Below, piece after piece: positions 13,931 to 27,080 of a stretch of 64,000 nt of DNA. Every line of letters begins with the position of its first letter. The first letter of the stretch is position 1. The notes under the pieces were generated by a model that did no database searches, was not told the origin of the DNA, and worked only from the letters and a program-made list of their open reading frames with translations. The DNA comes from Callaeas wilsoni (Eukaryota; Chordata; Aves; Passeriformes; Callaeidae). The position numbers were made by a program, and so were the translations under genes. The stretch is taken from assembly GCA_013398955.1 (NCBI GenBank), contig VWPU01014834.1, positions 89,456-153,455 of the forward strand, read 5' to 3'.

Positions 13931-14099
13931 GGCCGGGGCCGGCCCGGCGCTGCCCTCGCCGCCCTGCGACCGATGGCGCCCGCGGCCCCTTCCTCCCCTT
14001 CCTCCGCCGCCGCCGGGGCCTCACAGCAGCCGCATCGCGGAGCCTCCCTCGCGGAGCCGGGCAAGGAGGGAGGAGAAGAGGGGCGGCGGAGAGGGTGCC

Positions 14100-14125
14100 G
14101 GGGAGGGGAAGGTCGGGAAGGGGGG
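14100..14125 (+). promoter_or_regulatory. Putative G-quadruplex motif in the WASL promoter/5' UTR
   Basis: Four G-runs on the plus strand (14100-14103, 14105-14108, 14115-14117, 14120-14125) are separated by loops of 1, 6 and 2 bases, so they satisfy the common G3+ N1-7 rule. The motif lies 170-200 bp upstream of the WASL start codon. It is on the template strand for WASL and therefore would form in DNA, not in the WASL transcript. Confidence 0.6.
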
Positions 14126-14234
14126 TGCCGGGCAGCAGTGCAGCCGCGCCGGAGCCGCTCCGCGCCGGGGCCGATCGCGATCGCTCCCGCCCCTAAACTT
14201 CCAACTCCGGCCCGGCCCCGGCGGCCGCGCGATC

Positions 14235-14246
14235 CAACATGGCAGC
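14235..14246 (+). promoter_or_regulatory. YY1-like motif
   Basis: CAACATGGCAGC on the plus strand closely resembles the YY1 consensus (AAnATGGCGGC), with an A in place of the usual G in the GGCGGC part. YY1 sites near start sites are usually oriented with the downstream transcript, which here would be a plus-strand, divergent transcript and not WASL. Confidence 0.5.
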
Positions 14247-15790
14247 GGGGGCGGGCGAGACCACGGCGCGCGGCAGCCAAGGGGGAGCCCGGCGAGCGCG
14301 CGGCCGCCGCGACCATGCGCCGTGCGGGGGGGAGGAGAGGGCGTCGCCTTCCGCGCCCGCCCCCTCGGTACCTGCCGGGCCGGGCGGTGCTGGGCATGGG
14401 CGGCTAGCGGGGGCGAGGCGAGGAGGGTGATCAGAGCACGAAGAAGAAAGACAAGAAGATGACGAAAATGAGGAGCGGTCCCTGCCGTAGGGACGCGGCC
14501 GCTGTCCCGGAGCCGTGGGAACCGCCGGGGCACCGTGAGGGGCAGTGCCGCCCGGTGCTCCGGGGCGAGGTCGTGGGGAGCCCGGGTCCGCGGGGGAGTC
14601 GCCCGGAGCGCGAAGGGGCCCCGACAACATCGCTTGAGCGCGGGGTATCCGGGCCGCCCGCGGGGGTGCGGGAACCAGCGTGTGCTGGAAGCCGTTCAGC
14701 TGCGAGTGGAACCCGATGTAATTAGTAACCCAAAAGTCTTTTCTCGTTTTGTGGCACAAAGGAAGCTTGTCGGCCGCGCAGGTTGCCCGGCTGGGGCGTC
14801 ACTGTGCGCAGCCAGCGGGGAGGCCGGGCGGGGGTGCCACCCCCGGCCAAACGCTGCCTGCCAGAGTCTGAAGTGAAACACCTCAAAATAGTAGGTATTT
14901 CACGCTCTCCAGGGGCCAGCTGCTGAGGAGAAATCACGTATACAATCAACAGCCTTTGTCAGCCGGATTTCTCTTCCCCCTGCTTCTCTCCATGTGACAC
15001 AAACCAGCTGCGATGAAAGTTGAACTGCTGCTTATACTCAGCTTTCAGATGCACAAAAGAAATGTTCACATTTCTCACGTGCAAAGGTGCAAAACAGGTA
15101 TCAAAGTGAGCACCTTGCTAGTTTCCTGTGGTTTTAGGTGAAGAGTGTGTCTCATCCTCTGATGAATTAACTGTCCGTGTGGAAAGTGCTATGTGAAAGG
15201 TGGAAGGTCCCCCATTGTAATTTACTATACATTGTAGAGAAAAACTGAAGAAGTACAAGAGGAAACGAAACAGCAGAAAAACCTGGGAATGCAAGTCTTT
15301 ATATGATACTGTACTGACTTTGTATCTTCCAGAAGATCTGGTGGGGACAGATGGCAGTCCCTTCTGCTCTACTTACAGGCCCTTTTGCCTGTACTTAAGA
15401 GCTTGTAACTGTGTCCAAAAGTGTAAGGAAGGGAGAATATGGAAGAAAATCCTGATTTTACATCATAAAAATAGTTTGCAATGCATACATATACAGGACT
15501 CCTCAATCTGCAGGTCTCTCAGAAGTGACTTGAGTCTTACTGTAGAGGAAAACCAGTAAGAATCAAGTGCTTCCAAAATACTTCTCAGCAATCCTAGGTT
15601 CTTCAGTTTTACACACTTACTGTAAAGTACACACTTTCTGTGTAAGTATGTGTGTATTTTACTGGAATGGGAAATGCTTTAGCTATAGAATATTGGCAGT
15701 ATTTCTGTCATTGCAAATGTATGTAAAAAGATAAGACACTTGCAAGCTCTTTACAAGACAGTATTTTGTTGGGTTTCTTTGTGAGGTTTT

Positions 15791-15840
15791 TTATGGGTTT
15801 TGTTTTTTTGAGGTTTGTTTGTTTGTTTGGGTGTTTTCTG
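15791..15840. repeat. T/G-rich low-complexity tract with (GTTT)n
   Basis: A run of T-tracts interrupted by G, including four tandem GTTT units at about 15813-15828. Simple repeat. Confidence 0.75.
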
Positions 15841-18800
15841 TTTCATAAACCAAACAATTATTGTATAGCGGAAGCCATTTTGGAGAAATTTACATGCCTC
15901 CCTTGCTGGTGGTATAAATAACAAAAAATATAGTACACCTTTAATGGGTATATGCTGGTACAGTCCTCATCTTCTAATCACTTGTATTCCTTGATTATTT
16001 TTTCTCTCTTAAAACTTTTGATGTTTGTTCTTGGGTAGATATTGCTGTACTGCCTGGGTGTTACAGGTGACGCATTTTGCTTCGTACTATTCTTTTCAGA
16101 CCAGCTGGCTGGTAGCTACTCTTAAGGGCCTTTTAACCTTCAGGCTCTATTGTTAGGATTTTGTTTGCTTTTTTAATAAGGGTAGGCAGGAAAGGGAAGA
16201 AAAGAGGTCTATTTTCAGTCCCTGTATTTCATGAATTATGCAAAAGCTGTTTCTGTTTTTATGTCATGGCTAAGCAGCGAGTCCTGAAGGGGAAGGGGAA
16301 ATACCAGTATCTGTCAATACATCCAAGGGACCCACTGAAAAATAGATTTTTGCCTTTGATATTTATGTTTGCAGTAATTTCAGCAAAAACCTGCTATTTC
16401 TGCATAAACCATCCAATTTGAAGCAAAGTTCTCTCAAGGAAAGCTACCAAGTAGACTCACCTGTCTGTATTTTGAAGACATAGGAGTGTTCTTGCTGACT
16501 TAGGGCAGTTGCTGTTTATTAGAGGCTGTCCTCTGAATTTCTCCCTGCACTCCTTAGGGTTCAAATTGTGTTACCCATTGGTGATGTCTATAAGCTTCTT
16601 GGGAAGTTGCTCTTTCATGTTTTTCCATTTCAGGATACCAGCTCATAGCACCAAGGTACTGAAATACACTGGAAATTGCATAATGTGTAGCAATATAAGC
16701 AAGTGCCATGATTTTAAAAATCTATATTTTAAATACTTATTTAATAAATAGATTTTGTTATCTTGTCAGAGTTACCTTTGACAGAAAATAGAATTTTGTC
16801 TGTAAATGTGAACCTCTACGGTAATAGTTCATACTTTGAGTTTCACAGTTTAAATATTCACACAATTTCAGAAGTAACATTCTACAATTGAAAATGAAGT
16901 AAGAATGTGAGGAAAACTTTCTACATAAAGTTCATTTTTCTAGCGCTATGAATCATATCTTAAAGATTTTATTAATGACTGAACTATGTAAGTGAAAACA
17001 AAAATTAGTTATCCAAGGATTTATTATTTTTTTAGTAGCATCACTGCATTTCCCAAGTCTTGATCTTGTCACAGTCCTGGTTTTAGGTCACGGTTTGGTT
17101 TTCTTGTTTTCCATAAAATGAAGAGATGGTTGATTACACCAAAGAACAAGCAAGGGTAACAGAGAATATGCCTTTCCATAGGAAAAAAGAATTCCTACCA
17201 TTTCTTCCATCTCCTGGTTTTTTCAGTGACAAGTGGAACGGTCTGGGACAAGTGCAAACCTCTCTGTAGTGACCACAAGAGAATGGCTGGGGGAGATCAG
17301 GAGTGAGAGCATATGATTATTGTGACCACACAGGATGGGTTTGTCAACAGGGCAGCCTGGGAATGAACAAAAGGGAAGCAAGCTGCCTTTCCCTCAATGC
17401 CCTTTTTGGTTGGGCCTGTAGAAAACGCCAGTCTGCTCACTGCAAAACCGCTTGTGGTAACTGAAAATGAGGAACTGTCTTTGTGGTTGGAAGTGGGTTT
17501 GCAGCTGTGAAGACACAAGTTCTCTTTTTTGAGTAAATCATGTTTTTCTCAACAGAGACCCCGTTGAAGAGGCTTGGGTTTGCACTGTTACTGAATCGAT
17601 GTCAAATAACATATTAGTTATTTTACTGATAATAGCCTCATTCACTTCTCTCTGTGTTCTGAGCCTTTAAAAGTTTAGCAGTAGCAGCCCTGAGAGGTTC
17701 CCCCTGGAGGTAACTGAAACATCTATTAAGTTAGGGTTCATTTCGGATTCAGTCACTGCATGTCCTTTCTCACAAATTTTGCCGTATCTGTTTCAGATGA
17801 GGAATAGTCTGGCAGAAAGAGGATCAAACCTATGGTGTTTAATTTTCTCTATATTGAATTTGTATGCTCTAGGTTTCAATAACAGAACGACATGATTTAG
17901 CAACAAAAGTTGCCAAAAATGACAGTTAAGTTTTATTTTAATTGGTCAGTAAAGCCTCTGCTGATTCCATGTGGATGTGGAAGTGTGTCAGTAGGAAGCA
18001 GCCTCCCCCTTGGTGGGCAGGCTGTGCAGCAGAGTGTCCTTGCCGCAAGAGTGAGCAGGCTGCAGCCTGAGAACCAGTGCTGTGGTACAATAAGTTCTTT
18101 CATTTCTTGCACGAATCCTATCTTAGGTGCCAGCTAGAACTTTTCTCTTCCTGTAGTGCCCATTGTATATGTCTTTTGTTTGTATCTTTTCTAGCCCTCA
18201 TTTTTGACATCAGACTGCTTACTTAGAGAAAAGTAAATTGTTCCCTTCCAGTTTACTCAACAAAGGATGAGGCTGGTTTTGCTTTGGGTATAGAATTGTA
18301 GCTTTGAGTTAAGGGGAGATCTAGCTCTTTTCAAGAGCTCCTCAGCAATTCCTTTGTGGCCTGGAGCGTCAGACTATACCGCTCTCCTTTTCAAGACTAT
18401 GAGGAAGATGGACCTAAACATACTGGAGTCATACATAATCTCCTCTTATTTATTGTTCATTGCCTGCAGGAACTGTGCAACAGTTCTATAGCTGCTCTGC
18501 AAATTAGAGGAAAACATTTTTCTCTCCCCAGCCCAGGTAGCATCTAGCCTTGCATCAGAGCTCATCTTCAAAATTGTATGGCACAGGGTTTGTTGAAACA
18601 CTCTTTTTATTCTCTTTGCTTGGTTTATAACTCAGCAAAGGTATGACTTCTTGAATTTTACTCTCAGCAATAACCATGAGTGGGGTAAATAAGTTAATCT
18701 TGTTTTATTTGCAGGTATTAAAAGGAGTGTTTATTCCTTCCTGTAAGTTTCCTGACAGTTTTTGAATTCAATATAATTAAATCCCCCTTCAGCCATTAGT

Positions 18801-20592
18801 CAGCCACCATGGAGCTCAAGAACTTCACCAGTTAAAAAAAGCAAAAGAGAAACATGTTCTTTCCTTACTGTGATCTGCAAATCTGTTGTTAGAGCACATT
18901 TCCTTAACGACAAAATTATTGCTCTGGCTTTGAAACATCAGTTCTTATTTGCAGCGTGACTGACCTCCCACCCTGATCAGCATGGTTCTGACCAGGAAGC
19001 CTTGTCTTTACTGAGAGGAGGGAAGCACAGGCAAGTGCATTCAAAATCCACCCTTTTTACTGTAAGTGCTAAGAAAAAAGTACATACTTGCCCTCTAAAA
19101 TCTGCCTTGAGGTCAGTAGTTTACCCCAACAGGTCAATGAGCAACTGGTAAATATGTAATGCAACTCAGACACAATTGCTTTTTGCTTTTTTGGATCCTG
19201 ATGGATGACTTAATAACTTTTATATAGTTTTTATTTCTTTTTTTTTTAGTTTTCTTTTTTTCTTTAATTTTCTATCTGGCACATAACAACCTAAGGAATA
19301 GGCATGAACTACACCTTTGTTCTTTGTTGAGGTTATGCTGGGACCCACCAGCAGATCCTTACTGCAGCCCTGTGGTGTGTCAGGGCTGGCTGTGTCCTGC
19401 CGATCCTGCTCTGCTGCTGCTGCTCTCCAGGAGGCCAAAGACTGAGATCCTGTCAAAGGGCACATTTGGGTCCAGACCTGGGGCTTCTCTGTTTCTTCAT
19501 ACTGTCTCTGGTACTTCCTTAATTGTCTTGCTTCTGTGTGGATTTTGCCAGTTGATGCAAGTATTTGGAGAGGGAGGGGGAAAAGAGAGAGCAGTCTTTA
19601 TGCATCGATGTTCTTGCGGGTGTATGGCTCCACCTCATAAAGCAAGATTGAGAACATGCAGATCTTGATCAGCCTGATTTTTGTGTTTGGGGAGGTTACT
19701 TATATAAGCTGCAGTCCAGCTAGAGCAACTGGTACAGTGAATTATATTGGTTTTATAGGAAAAAGAGAATATACTTTAAGAATCTAAAAGCTCAACAAAT
19801 TTACACTGTAGGAGTTCTAACATATATAAACAAAATAAAATTGAACATGCTTCAAACTGGCTTGAGAAGATGGATGAAAACTATCAGTTTAATTTTTTTT
19901 CAAAACTACTGTGTTTCTTAGTGCATATGATCCATCAGTAAGAAAATGTATAGTCTGTGCAGTTGTTTCACCTCCGAGAGAATTAAGTCTAAAAGTACTT
20001 CTTTGTTTTTGATTGCATTCTATTAAGTAAAGACAGTTAAATTTCCTTAAGACCTTAGGAACATCTGGAATTTAGCACAGACAGCCAGGGTATTTTAATT
20101 GGTACATTCCTGGCTACCCTATTATTACTTTCAATTAAGGACTCTTCCCATGGTATGTTAGGATGGCACATACAAATTATGTCAGTGCTTTATGTGGATA
20201 TCTACTTTGCTCATGCTCACCAACTCTACCTGAAGGAGAAGTTGTCCAATAAGAACAAACCTACCTAATTTTTTCTTTTTATAACTAAAATGCTGGTATA
20301 TGTGTAGCATAGCAATACTTGAAGCCCTGTATAGTTTTGGTGCCCAACAGCCTTTTAAGTACGTATGAGAATCCAGTGGCTGATCTGGAGGAAGGAAATG
20401 TTAAACTTGGGAGAACATCCACAGCAGTCCCTCTCCTAAGACTAACCAGCCTTTAATAAATACTGATTCTGTGTGCTACAGCCTGAAGTAGTGAAATTTA
20501 GTTCAGTTTCTATACTTTGTGACAAATAAATTTTGGAAGATGTGTAACTATTTATTCATAGTTCTTCAAGCCTATAATTACATGCATTAAAT

Positions 20593-20658
20593 TTATATAT
20601 ATATATGTATGCGTGTGTGTGTATATATATGTGTGTGTATATATATATATGTATATAA
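20593..20658. repeat. Compound (TA)n/(TG)n microsatellite
   Basis: Alternating pyrimidine-purine sequence of TA and TG dinucleotide blocks, with interruptions, over about 65 bp. The tract could be polymorphic and could adopt non-B structures. A chance open frame on the minus strand translates it as Tyr/Ile/Thr/His repeats and is not a gene. Confidence 0.9.
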
Positions 20659-23600
20659 ATGACAGCTTCAGACCTACCATTTTGAAATGTAGATTTGGTT
20701 TTGCAGTGTTTGCTGCAACAGCATAACATGTAACGTTGACCTGTTTTTTCCAGTTAGCTTTCATGACCTTGAATTTTCTTGTGCCTATTTAAAAGACAAA
20801 ACCAAACATTTTTATTTAAAATACTGTCACAATAATCAAAGTACAACGAGTTCAATAACTAGAAACCTACAGCACAGCTAATAAGGCTTTCTGAGAACAT
20901 ACTTGCTACTGCTATAGCAGCTCTTTCACAGAGGTCATGGCGGGGAGCCAGAGGAGGTTGAGTAGACAGCTAGGCAACCAGAAAAGAACAAGTTTGTCAG
21001 CATGTACAGCTGATTAACGTGAGGATAATTTTCCATAAGCATAGCCTGCAGTGTTTGCTTAAGGTGGGGGGGTTTAATTTTTCACTAAACTTCCTAAAAG
21101 CTAAGCCATTTTTAACTGTGGTAGAAAGTAATTTGTTCAATTCAAATGGAATAAGACTCTGTAAGATTTTTATGCTATTTTAACTCTGCCTACACAATGT
21201 GGTAGGCTGAGGTGTATTTCATATATAGGCAATATAAGGTTGTTCCCATGAAGATACATTATGACAATTATTTTTGATAGGTGGTTTTATTCCTACTAGT
21301 TAGAGTGATCAGAACAGGAAAACATGAGAAACATTTAGTGGCAGAAGAGGCAGCCTTTAGTTACTATGTTCTGCTTGTGCATGTCATCTAGATTGCCAAC
21401 ATGTAACAGGAAATAAATTAACTTGCTTTTCTAGGTTGCTTATTGTTATAAATGTTGCATAACTGGGTGGGAATATGAATACTCTCCTAAATTTTATGGT
21501 GTTCCATAACCCAAAATCTCTGTTCAAGTATAACTGAATCATCGTTCCAACCTCCAAAGCAGCTTCAGGTGTATTCAACTGCTGCACTGAATCTATACTT
21601 CTCCTTTCTCTGGCTCTCTCCATGTGCAAGGTCAAGGCTGAAAGGACAATATTACCCAGGCCTGTGTCATGCAGACACTTCCTTCACACTGAAATAACCC
21701 AGTGTTTGCCTAAGGAATGGTATAAAGCAGATGGACTAAAATAAATGCACAAACTTTAAACTTTCAAAAGAGAAGACAAAAATCAGTTCATATTTACACT
21801 GCTGGGTTTTTTAAAAATGAAATAATAACTCACTCAGTTGTTAATATTGTTCTTGAATATACAGGATATTTGCCAAGTCTATAACCATGTGTGGTTTATT
21901 TCAAATGTGATGCAACCCATAACCTGAATTCTGCTTAATTTTGCAGTATGAGCTGTCCTTATCCATTATTTATTGTGTTCAAATATGAGGAGGATCAGAA
22001 TATTAGACAGAAAGAGCACAGTGGCTTTGAGGATGACTTGTAGAAATGAGATGAAACTGAGTAGTAAAAACAGCTGTGCTTAAGTGTCTGGATTGAGGAT
22101 GACTGAAGGGGAGATCTGGGAGTGGTTGGAACCAAGGCATTCCAAGGCAATGTGGCCTTGGAAAAAAAAATGCAGGTCCCTGGGGCTTCTGGTAAGAGAT
22201 TCCCACTAAAGCCAGGGAGGCATTAGTGCCGTTGTGCAAGGCCCTAAAGCACCTTATCAGGAATAATGTGTATGATTCTCTCTGTCCATTTTCTAGAAGT
22301 GAATTTAGATTGGAACAGGTTCAGAGGACAGATAGCATGTCTGGGAGAATAGGAAAGAGGAGATGAGGTATCATGGCAAAACAAAATGACTTAAGACCAA
22401 AGAAAATATATAAAAGTTTTAAGTACAGTATACTTCCTGATCAATGAATAGGTATAATTTCTGTTGACTTGATATAATTTCTGTTCCTACATGTAATTTC
22501 TTAACAATCTACAGTGACTGCATTGTCATTTTTCAGGTGGTGAGGGACTTCATTAGCAACAGGGAAGAAATACTTTTTTTTAAAGTAAAGGGTGATGTTA
22601 GTTCCAGAAAAGTGTTTAGAAATTAATAACAGATACATTTCTAGAGATATTTACAGATTCCTAATTCTGAGGACAGTCTGTAATGTGCCTCCAGCAGAAT
22701 TAAGTGAGGACAAAAGGATTACACTGCTTTAAAGCTGGAGCTCAAGACAAAGTGCTTCTATACTGTGTTGCTTTTAACACCAAAGGATAGGACTCAATTC
22801 ACAAAATCCCTTTAGTTTTTCTGTTCATCTTTGTCTTTTAGATATGTTGCCATCTAAAAAGTAATAACAAACCCAATCACTGCTATGGAAGGAATTTAAA
22901 ATCCTTCTGTCTGAAGTTGTCTAAAACTAATAATGATTTGGGGGTCTATTGAAAAACAGTAGCTTCCAAACAAATCTGTCAAATATAAATTTAAGTCTCT
23001 GTTTAGTCTACAGCAGTGAAATTGCTTTGAATAGAAAATACATGATAAAATATGTGTAATGGGTCTTGTCAAAAAGCTTTTTCATTCTATTTAGGATTTT
23101 CCAATAACAGACAATCTCCATTGCATTTAATAAAAAGTAATAAAACTTCTGAAGCCAGAACTGATTGCTAGTTAATTTAAAACAAAGGAAAGTTTAGTAC
23201 CTCTCTTTGCAGTATACTGCTCATTCTCTGAATCTAGAAGTCAGTGGTTAAATAAAGTCTCTCTGGGAGGAATTTTCCATTGTGAGTCATAAGCATTGGA
23301 TTGACAACCTTTTTAGAAATTTAAATGCAATCATATTAAACAGTACACTTCTATAAACCCTGAGGGATAAATTTCTTTTTCTTTTACTGGGTGCGGGGGC
23401 ACTAAGGTGCAGTATCTGAGAAAATGGTTTGTAGAGAGTTTATGTAGCTGTGAGAAGCCATAAGATTGGGAACTGTCTGGCTGGAACCAGATACCTGTAG
23501 TATCCCACCAGGAGGGCAGGATATCTGATGGTACAGAGCCCATCAGCCAGCAGCAAATATCTAAATGGTGTTTGCCCACAGGAATAAAGCAACGACCACA

Positions 23601-25167
23601 TAAATAACAAATAGTTTGGTTTCTTTCAATATCACGTTACAGCTGGATATTGCTCTTGCAAACATCGCTTGACGCAAGTATTTCAGTAAAATGAAAATAA
23701 CTGTCACAATACTTCCTGGCCTGTATTTTGAATGTACAAAATTTACAAAAATAATGTCCTCTAAACTTATTTTGTGGTTTCATCAACTTTGTCTCCCATA
23801 ACTATCGGTTTGGCTTCATTTTGTGTTTTCTCCTATAACCTCTGGGTAACCTATAAGTGAAAAATGTAAATGTGTGCAAAATGATTAAAAATTTCAAACA
23901 CCACTCTTGTCACAAAAAAAATAATGCGTAGGTAAAATTACTGTTCCCCATATTTAAAATAATGAGCAAATGTAATGCCAGTCAACCCACTTGGGATGCT
24001 GACCTTACACATGAAGGAGAAAACTAGAGAGATTACTGATGATATTGTAATGATGTGCAGGAAGAATGCTGAGAAGAGGGTATGTGAAGATGTTGGACAG
24101 CTTTCTGGAACAACAAAGAAGTCATCACCAGCAGGTATTTTGGGAATGCGTAACATCCCTGTTCTGATTGAATCCGAGCACTCATAAATGCCAGTGTGTG
24201 ATCACAATTTTGTGAAGCTACCCCTGGTTGCTGGGCTGGGCTCATGGTGATGTTTTTGTACATGAACGCTTCTTGGTAGTGGCAATTCTCAGAGCAGTTC
24301 TCAAAGCCTACACAGCTACATGAGCTTAAAAACCACCACTCCCATTATAATCCCTTCTGACATTAGGTCAGGCACATGGTGCTCTGCAAGTTTTTTCTTG
24401 TTTTCACCCTTCTCCTATCACAACCTCTAGATTGCTTAAGATCTGGCGCTGGTAGGAGCTTCCTGGGGAAGGGCACCGCAAGGTGGTTGCAAGCTATGTG
24501 TGTAGATGCAAACCCCATGCAGCTCAGCACTGTGCTTCTCAGAAGACAGGAGTGCCAAAAGAGAAATGCAGTGAGGCCCTGCCACTGTTCAAGAGTGTTA
24601 CTATTAACATTTTCTGTCTTGTAGCAATAACTTTTGTCAACATCCACTTCTACATGTTATTTCATCTTTGTTAATTTAAAGCAAATTATTGTTTCCTGCT
24701 AGTGATCAGCTGCTCTAACTTTCCCTTCTCCCTCAAAAACAGCTACTAATAATGCATCAAAGCTTGTGCTTTGCTGTACATATGTTTTTCTCTTGGTAAA
24801 ACTGAATAGCTAAAGTTATGCCAAAAGTTTGAACAAGCAAATGAACAAAACCCAGTAAAGAATCTACACAAGTGAATTGTGTTTCAACACATTCCTCTGA
24901 GCCAGCCATCAGAGATTTAAAGTATTTGGAAACAAAACAATCCCTTAACCAATGTAGTCCATAAAGTTAATCAGCCATAATATACTCTCTGAGATTAGCT
25001 GTAATTTCCCACCAGCCGTAACCTCTCTCCCTCCAGCAAAACAGGCACTTTACAGGTCTGTATCACTCCATGTCTCATGCCAGCCCACAATCCAGAGAGC
25101 AGCACAGTTATTTACAGTTGGTTTCATTAAAATTGCCATGTATCACAGAGATGGGAGCATTTGTGCA

Positions 25168-25226
25168 TGTGTATATATGTATATATTTTATGTATATATC
25201 TATGTATTATTTATACATATATAATC
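25168..25226. repeat. Degenerate (TATG)n/(TA)n tract
   Basis: TATATG-type units with several interruptions, AT-rich on both sides. Simple repeat of moderate purity. Confidence 0.75.
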
Positions 25227-27037
25227 ACTGTGGTTTTTTGTCCTGCATGTCTATTCCAACAAGGATGCATGCTGACCACTTGAGTAAAGGAAAACTCTCA
25301 TGAGAGAAGAACCATTTACTTTCAACAATCTTGTAGAGCATCATTTGCCTTTGGCCTTTCCAATGCATTTTATACTGGAACATCTGCAGCAGCAAAGGCT
25401 ATAACTGAACTTTTTGTGGCTTTACTATCTGGATGAGGTTTTATAGCCTGAGGCTTCAGAACAGGCAGGATTTCCAAGATGCATTTTATTGGAAAACCTT
25501 GAACAGCTCTGCTTCTTCACATGGATTTTTGAAATCACTGCTGGACGTGCAAGATAATTTGAAACCAAAGTTGTGGAAAACCTCCCACTCTCAAAGTCCT
25601 GATGTATTTGCGAATTTTGTAAGCAGTTAACCTATAAATATAAATCTCTTCCTATGGTAAATATTTACAATGAATCAAAGAGATCTGTAGTGGGTGCATG
25701 TTGAGTTCAACAGATGTAGGAGAATTCAAAGAGACTGCAAACATGACTGGTTCTCTGGTGTGTAGTCTTACCTGCAGTGAGGTAGATGATATTTTTACTA
25801 AGAAAAGATGTGGGAATATTTCCAGACCCAAAACCGGCCGTAGCTCAGTACTCAGCACTTTTGTATTCTATTTTCAGGCACCTCTGACTTAAAATTCTAA
25901 ATCATTCTATGAAATCTCTTTTTAGTTTATAAGCAAGAAGACTTATAGCTCTCTTGAGTTTAATTACAGACAGTGAAGGTACAGAGACTTGATCTTATGT
26001 ATTAAGATTTTTTAAATGTATGATTATTAAATGAAGAAATTTCAAATTATTCTGCTTTGTTTGTGCCATATTATTATCAGAATATTAACAAAATCTTTCT
26101 TGATTGACAAATATTGATGAAAATAAATCTGGATAAATCTTCTGATGGCTTTCCTTTCATAATAATATGTTTATTTCCAGTGTGTCTAGTGATCTCGCAC
26201 TTTGCCCCAACAAAAATACTGAAAAAGAGAAACTCTAATAACGTGTTGCTCATTCTAGTATAGGCATGTCAAGGAAGTGCAGAGAACATGACAATTAGCA
26301 TGGCAATCAATATACCAACTGATGGTGGCAATGCTTTCTGCAGTTACAAACCTGGCTCTGGGTTCTCTCAGGCTCTCTCAAAATTCTGTTCAAATTGATG
26401 AGCCAAAGTTTAATGTTCAGAGGATTTTCCACTGAAATTATGCCCTTGTCTTAATTCTGTGAGGATGAGATGCCAATGGCTGGAGCAGAGATTTGGGGAA
26501 AGGCATCCCACTTGCTGTCAGGCCCAGGATAGTACAAGTACAGTTTCTAATCTTGGTGACATTTTCAACAGAAGTAGCACAGCAGGAGATAAATAGGTGG
26601 GTGGAATGGCTGGCATTTAGATGAGCCAGACTGCTTGTAACATCAAAAGAGTTTCAATTCAATAATTGGCCAAAGGGTCAACCAGATTCTTGCCTTGCCT
26701 AAGGCAGTTTTTCCATAACGGTTTTGGTCTGTGCAATTGCTTCCGTACAAACATGGAGCCAGAGAGCCTAGGCAAACTCCTTAATTCTTAGAGGGCTTTG
26801 CGTTGGGCTAGGAATTGTCATTTTCTTAAACATTGGACATGTAATTACACAGTTTATCTTCCCAAATTATGTTTCTTGCACAAAGTTCTGGTATCTTTTC
26901 TCATCACTTGAATAATTGGACTGGTTTGCAATAAACGCTTTTAATCTGTGTTGCCTACTTTCTAGGTAATTATGGTCTTGCTAAATAAGTTTTTGTGGAA
27001 GCATTGTCTTTTGATTTGCCTTTACAGCTTCATAAAT

Positions 27038-27080
27038 ATGAATATGTATATCTGTATATCTATATGCATATCTCTTTATA
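27038..27080. repeat. Degenerate TATA/TATC-rich tract
   Basis: Imperfect runs of ATATG, GTATATC and CTATATG units. Low-complexity AT-rich sequence. Confidence 0.6.

Larger units (their letters stand above)
13260..14880. promoter_or_regulatory. WASL: CpG island with WASL promoter
   Basis: This block is very GC- and CpG-rich against AT-rich flanks on both sides. It covers WASL coding exon 1, its 5' UTR and the presumed transcription start upstream of 13930 on the minus strand. No TATA box is evident. Sp1-type GC boxes are visible, for example CCCGCCCC at 14186-14193 and GGGGGCGGG near 14246. A YY1-like motif (CAACATGGCAGC) lies at 14235-14246, and a four-run G-quadruplex motif lies at 14100-14125. 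This is the usual architecture of a broad, ubiquitously active CpG-island promoter. The exact start site cannot be fixed from sequence alone. Long open frames on both strands here are a by-product of high GC content. Confidence 0.9.

Noticed and set aside
13451..14407. 318-codon plus-strand open frame across the CpG island
   Set aside because: Composition is Ala/Arg/Gly/Pro from high GC, and it overlaps WASL exon 1 in antisense. No domain or codon signature, and equally long open frames occur on the other strand.
13575..14759. Several minus-strand open frames of 149-188 codons around WASL exon 1
   Set aside because: They are GC-driven shadows in frames other than the 13817-13930 exon, which alone carries N-WASP similarity.
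25895..25912. ATCATTCTATGAAATC resembling a CR1 tail
   Set aside because: Only about ten bases match, and no CR1 body precedes it.
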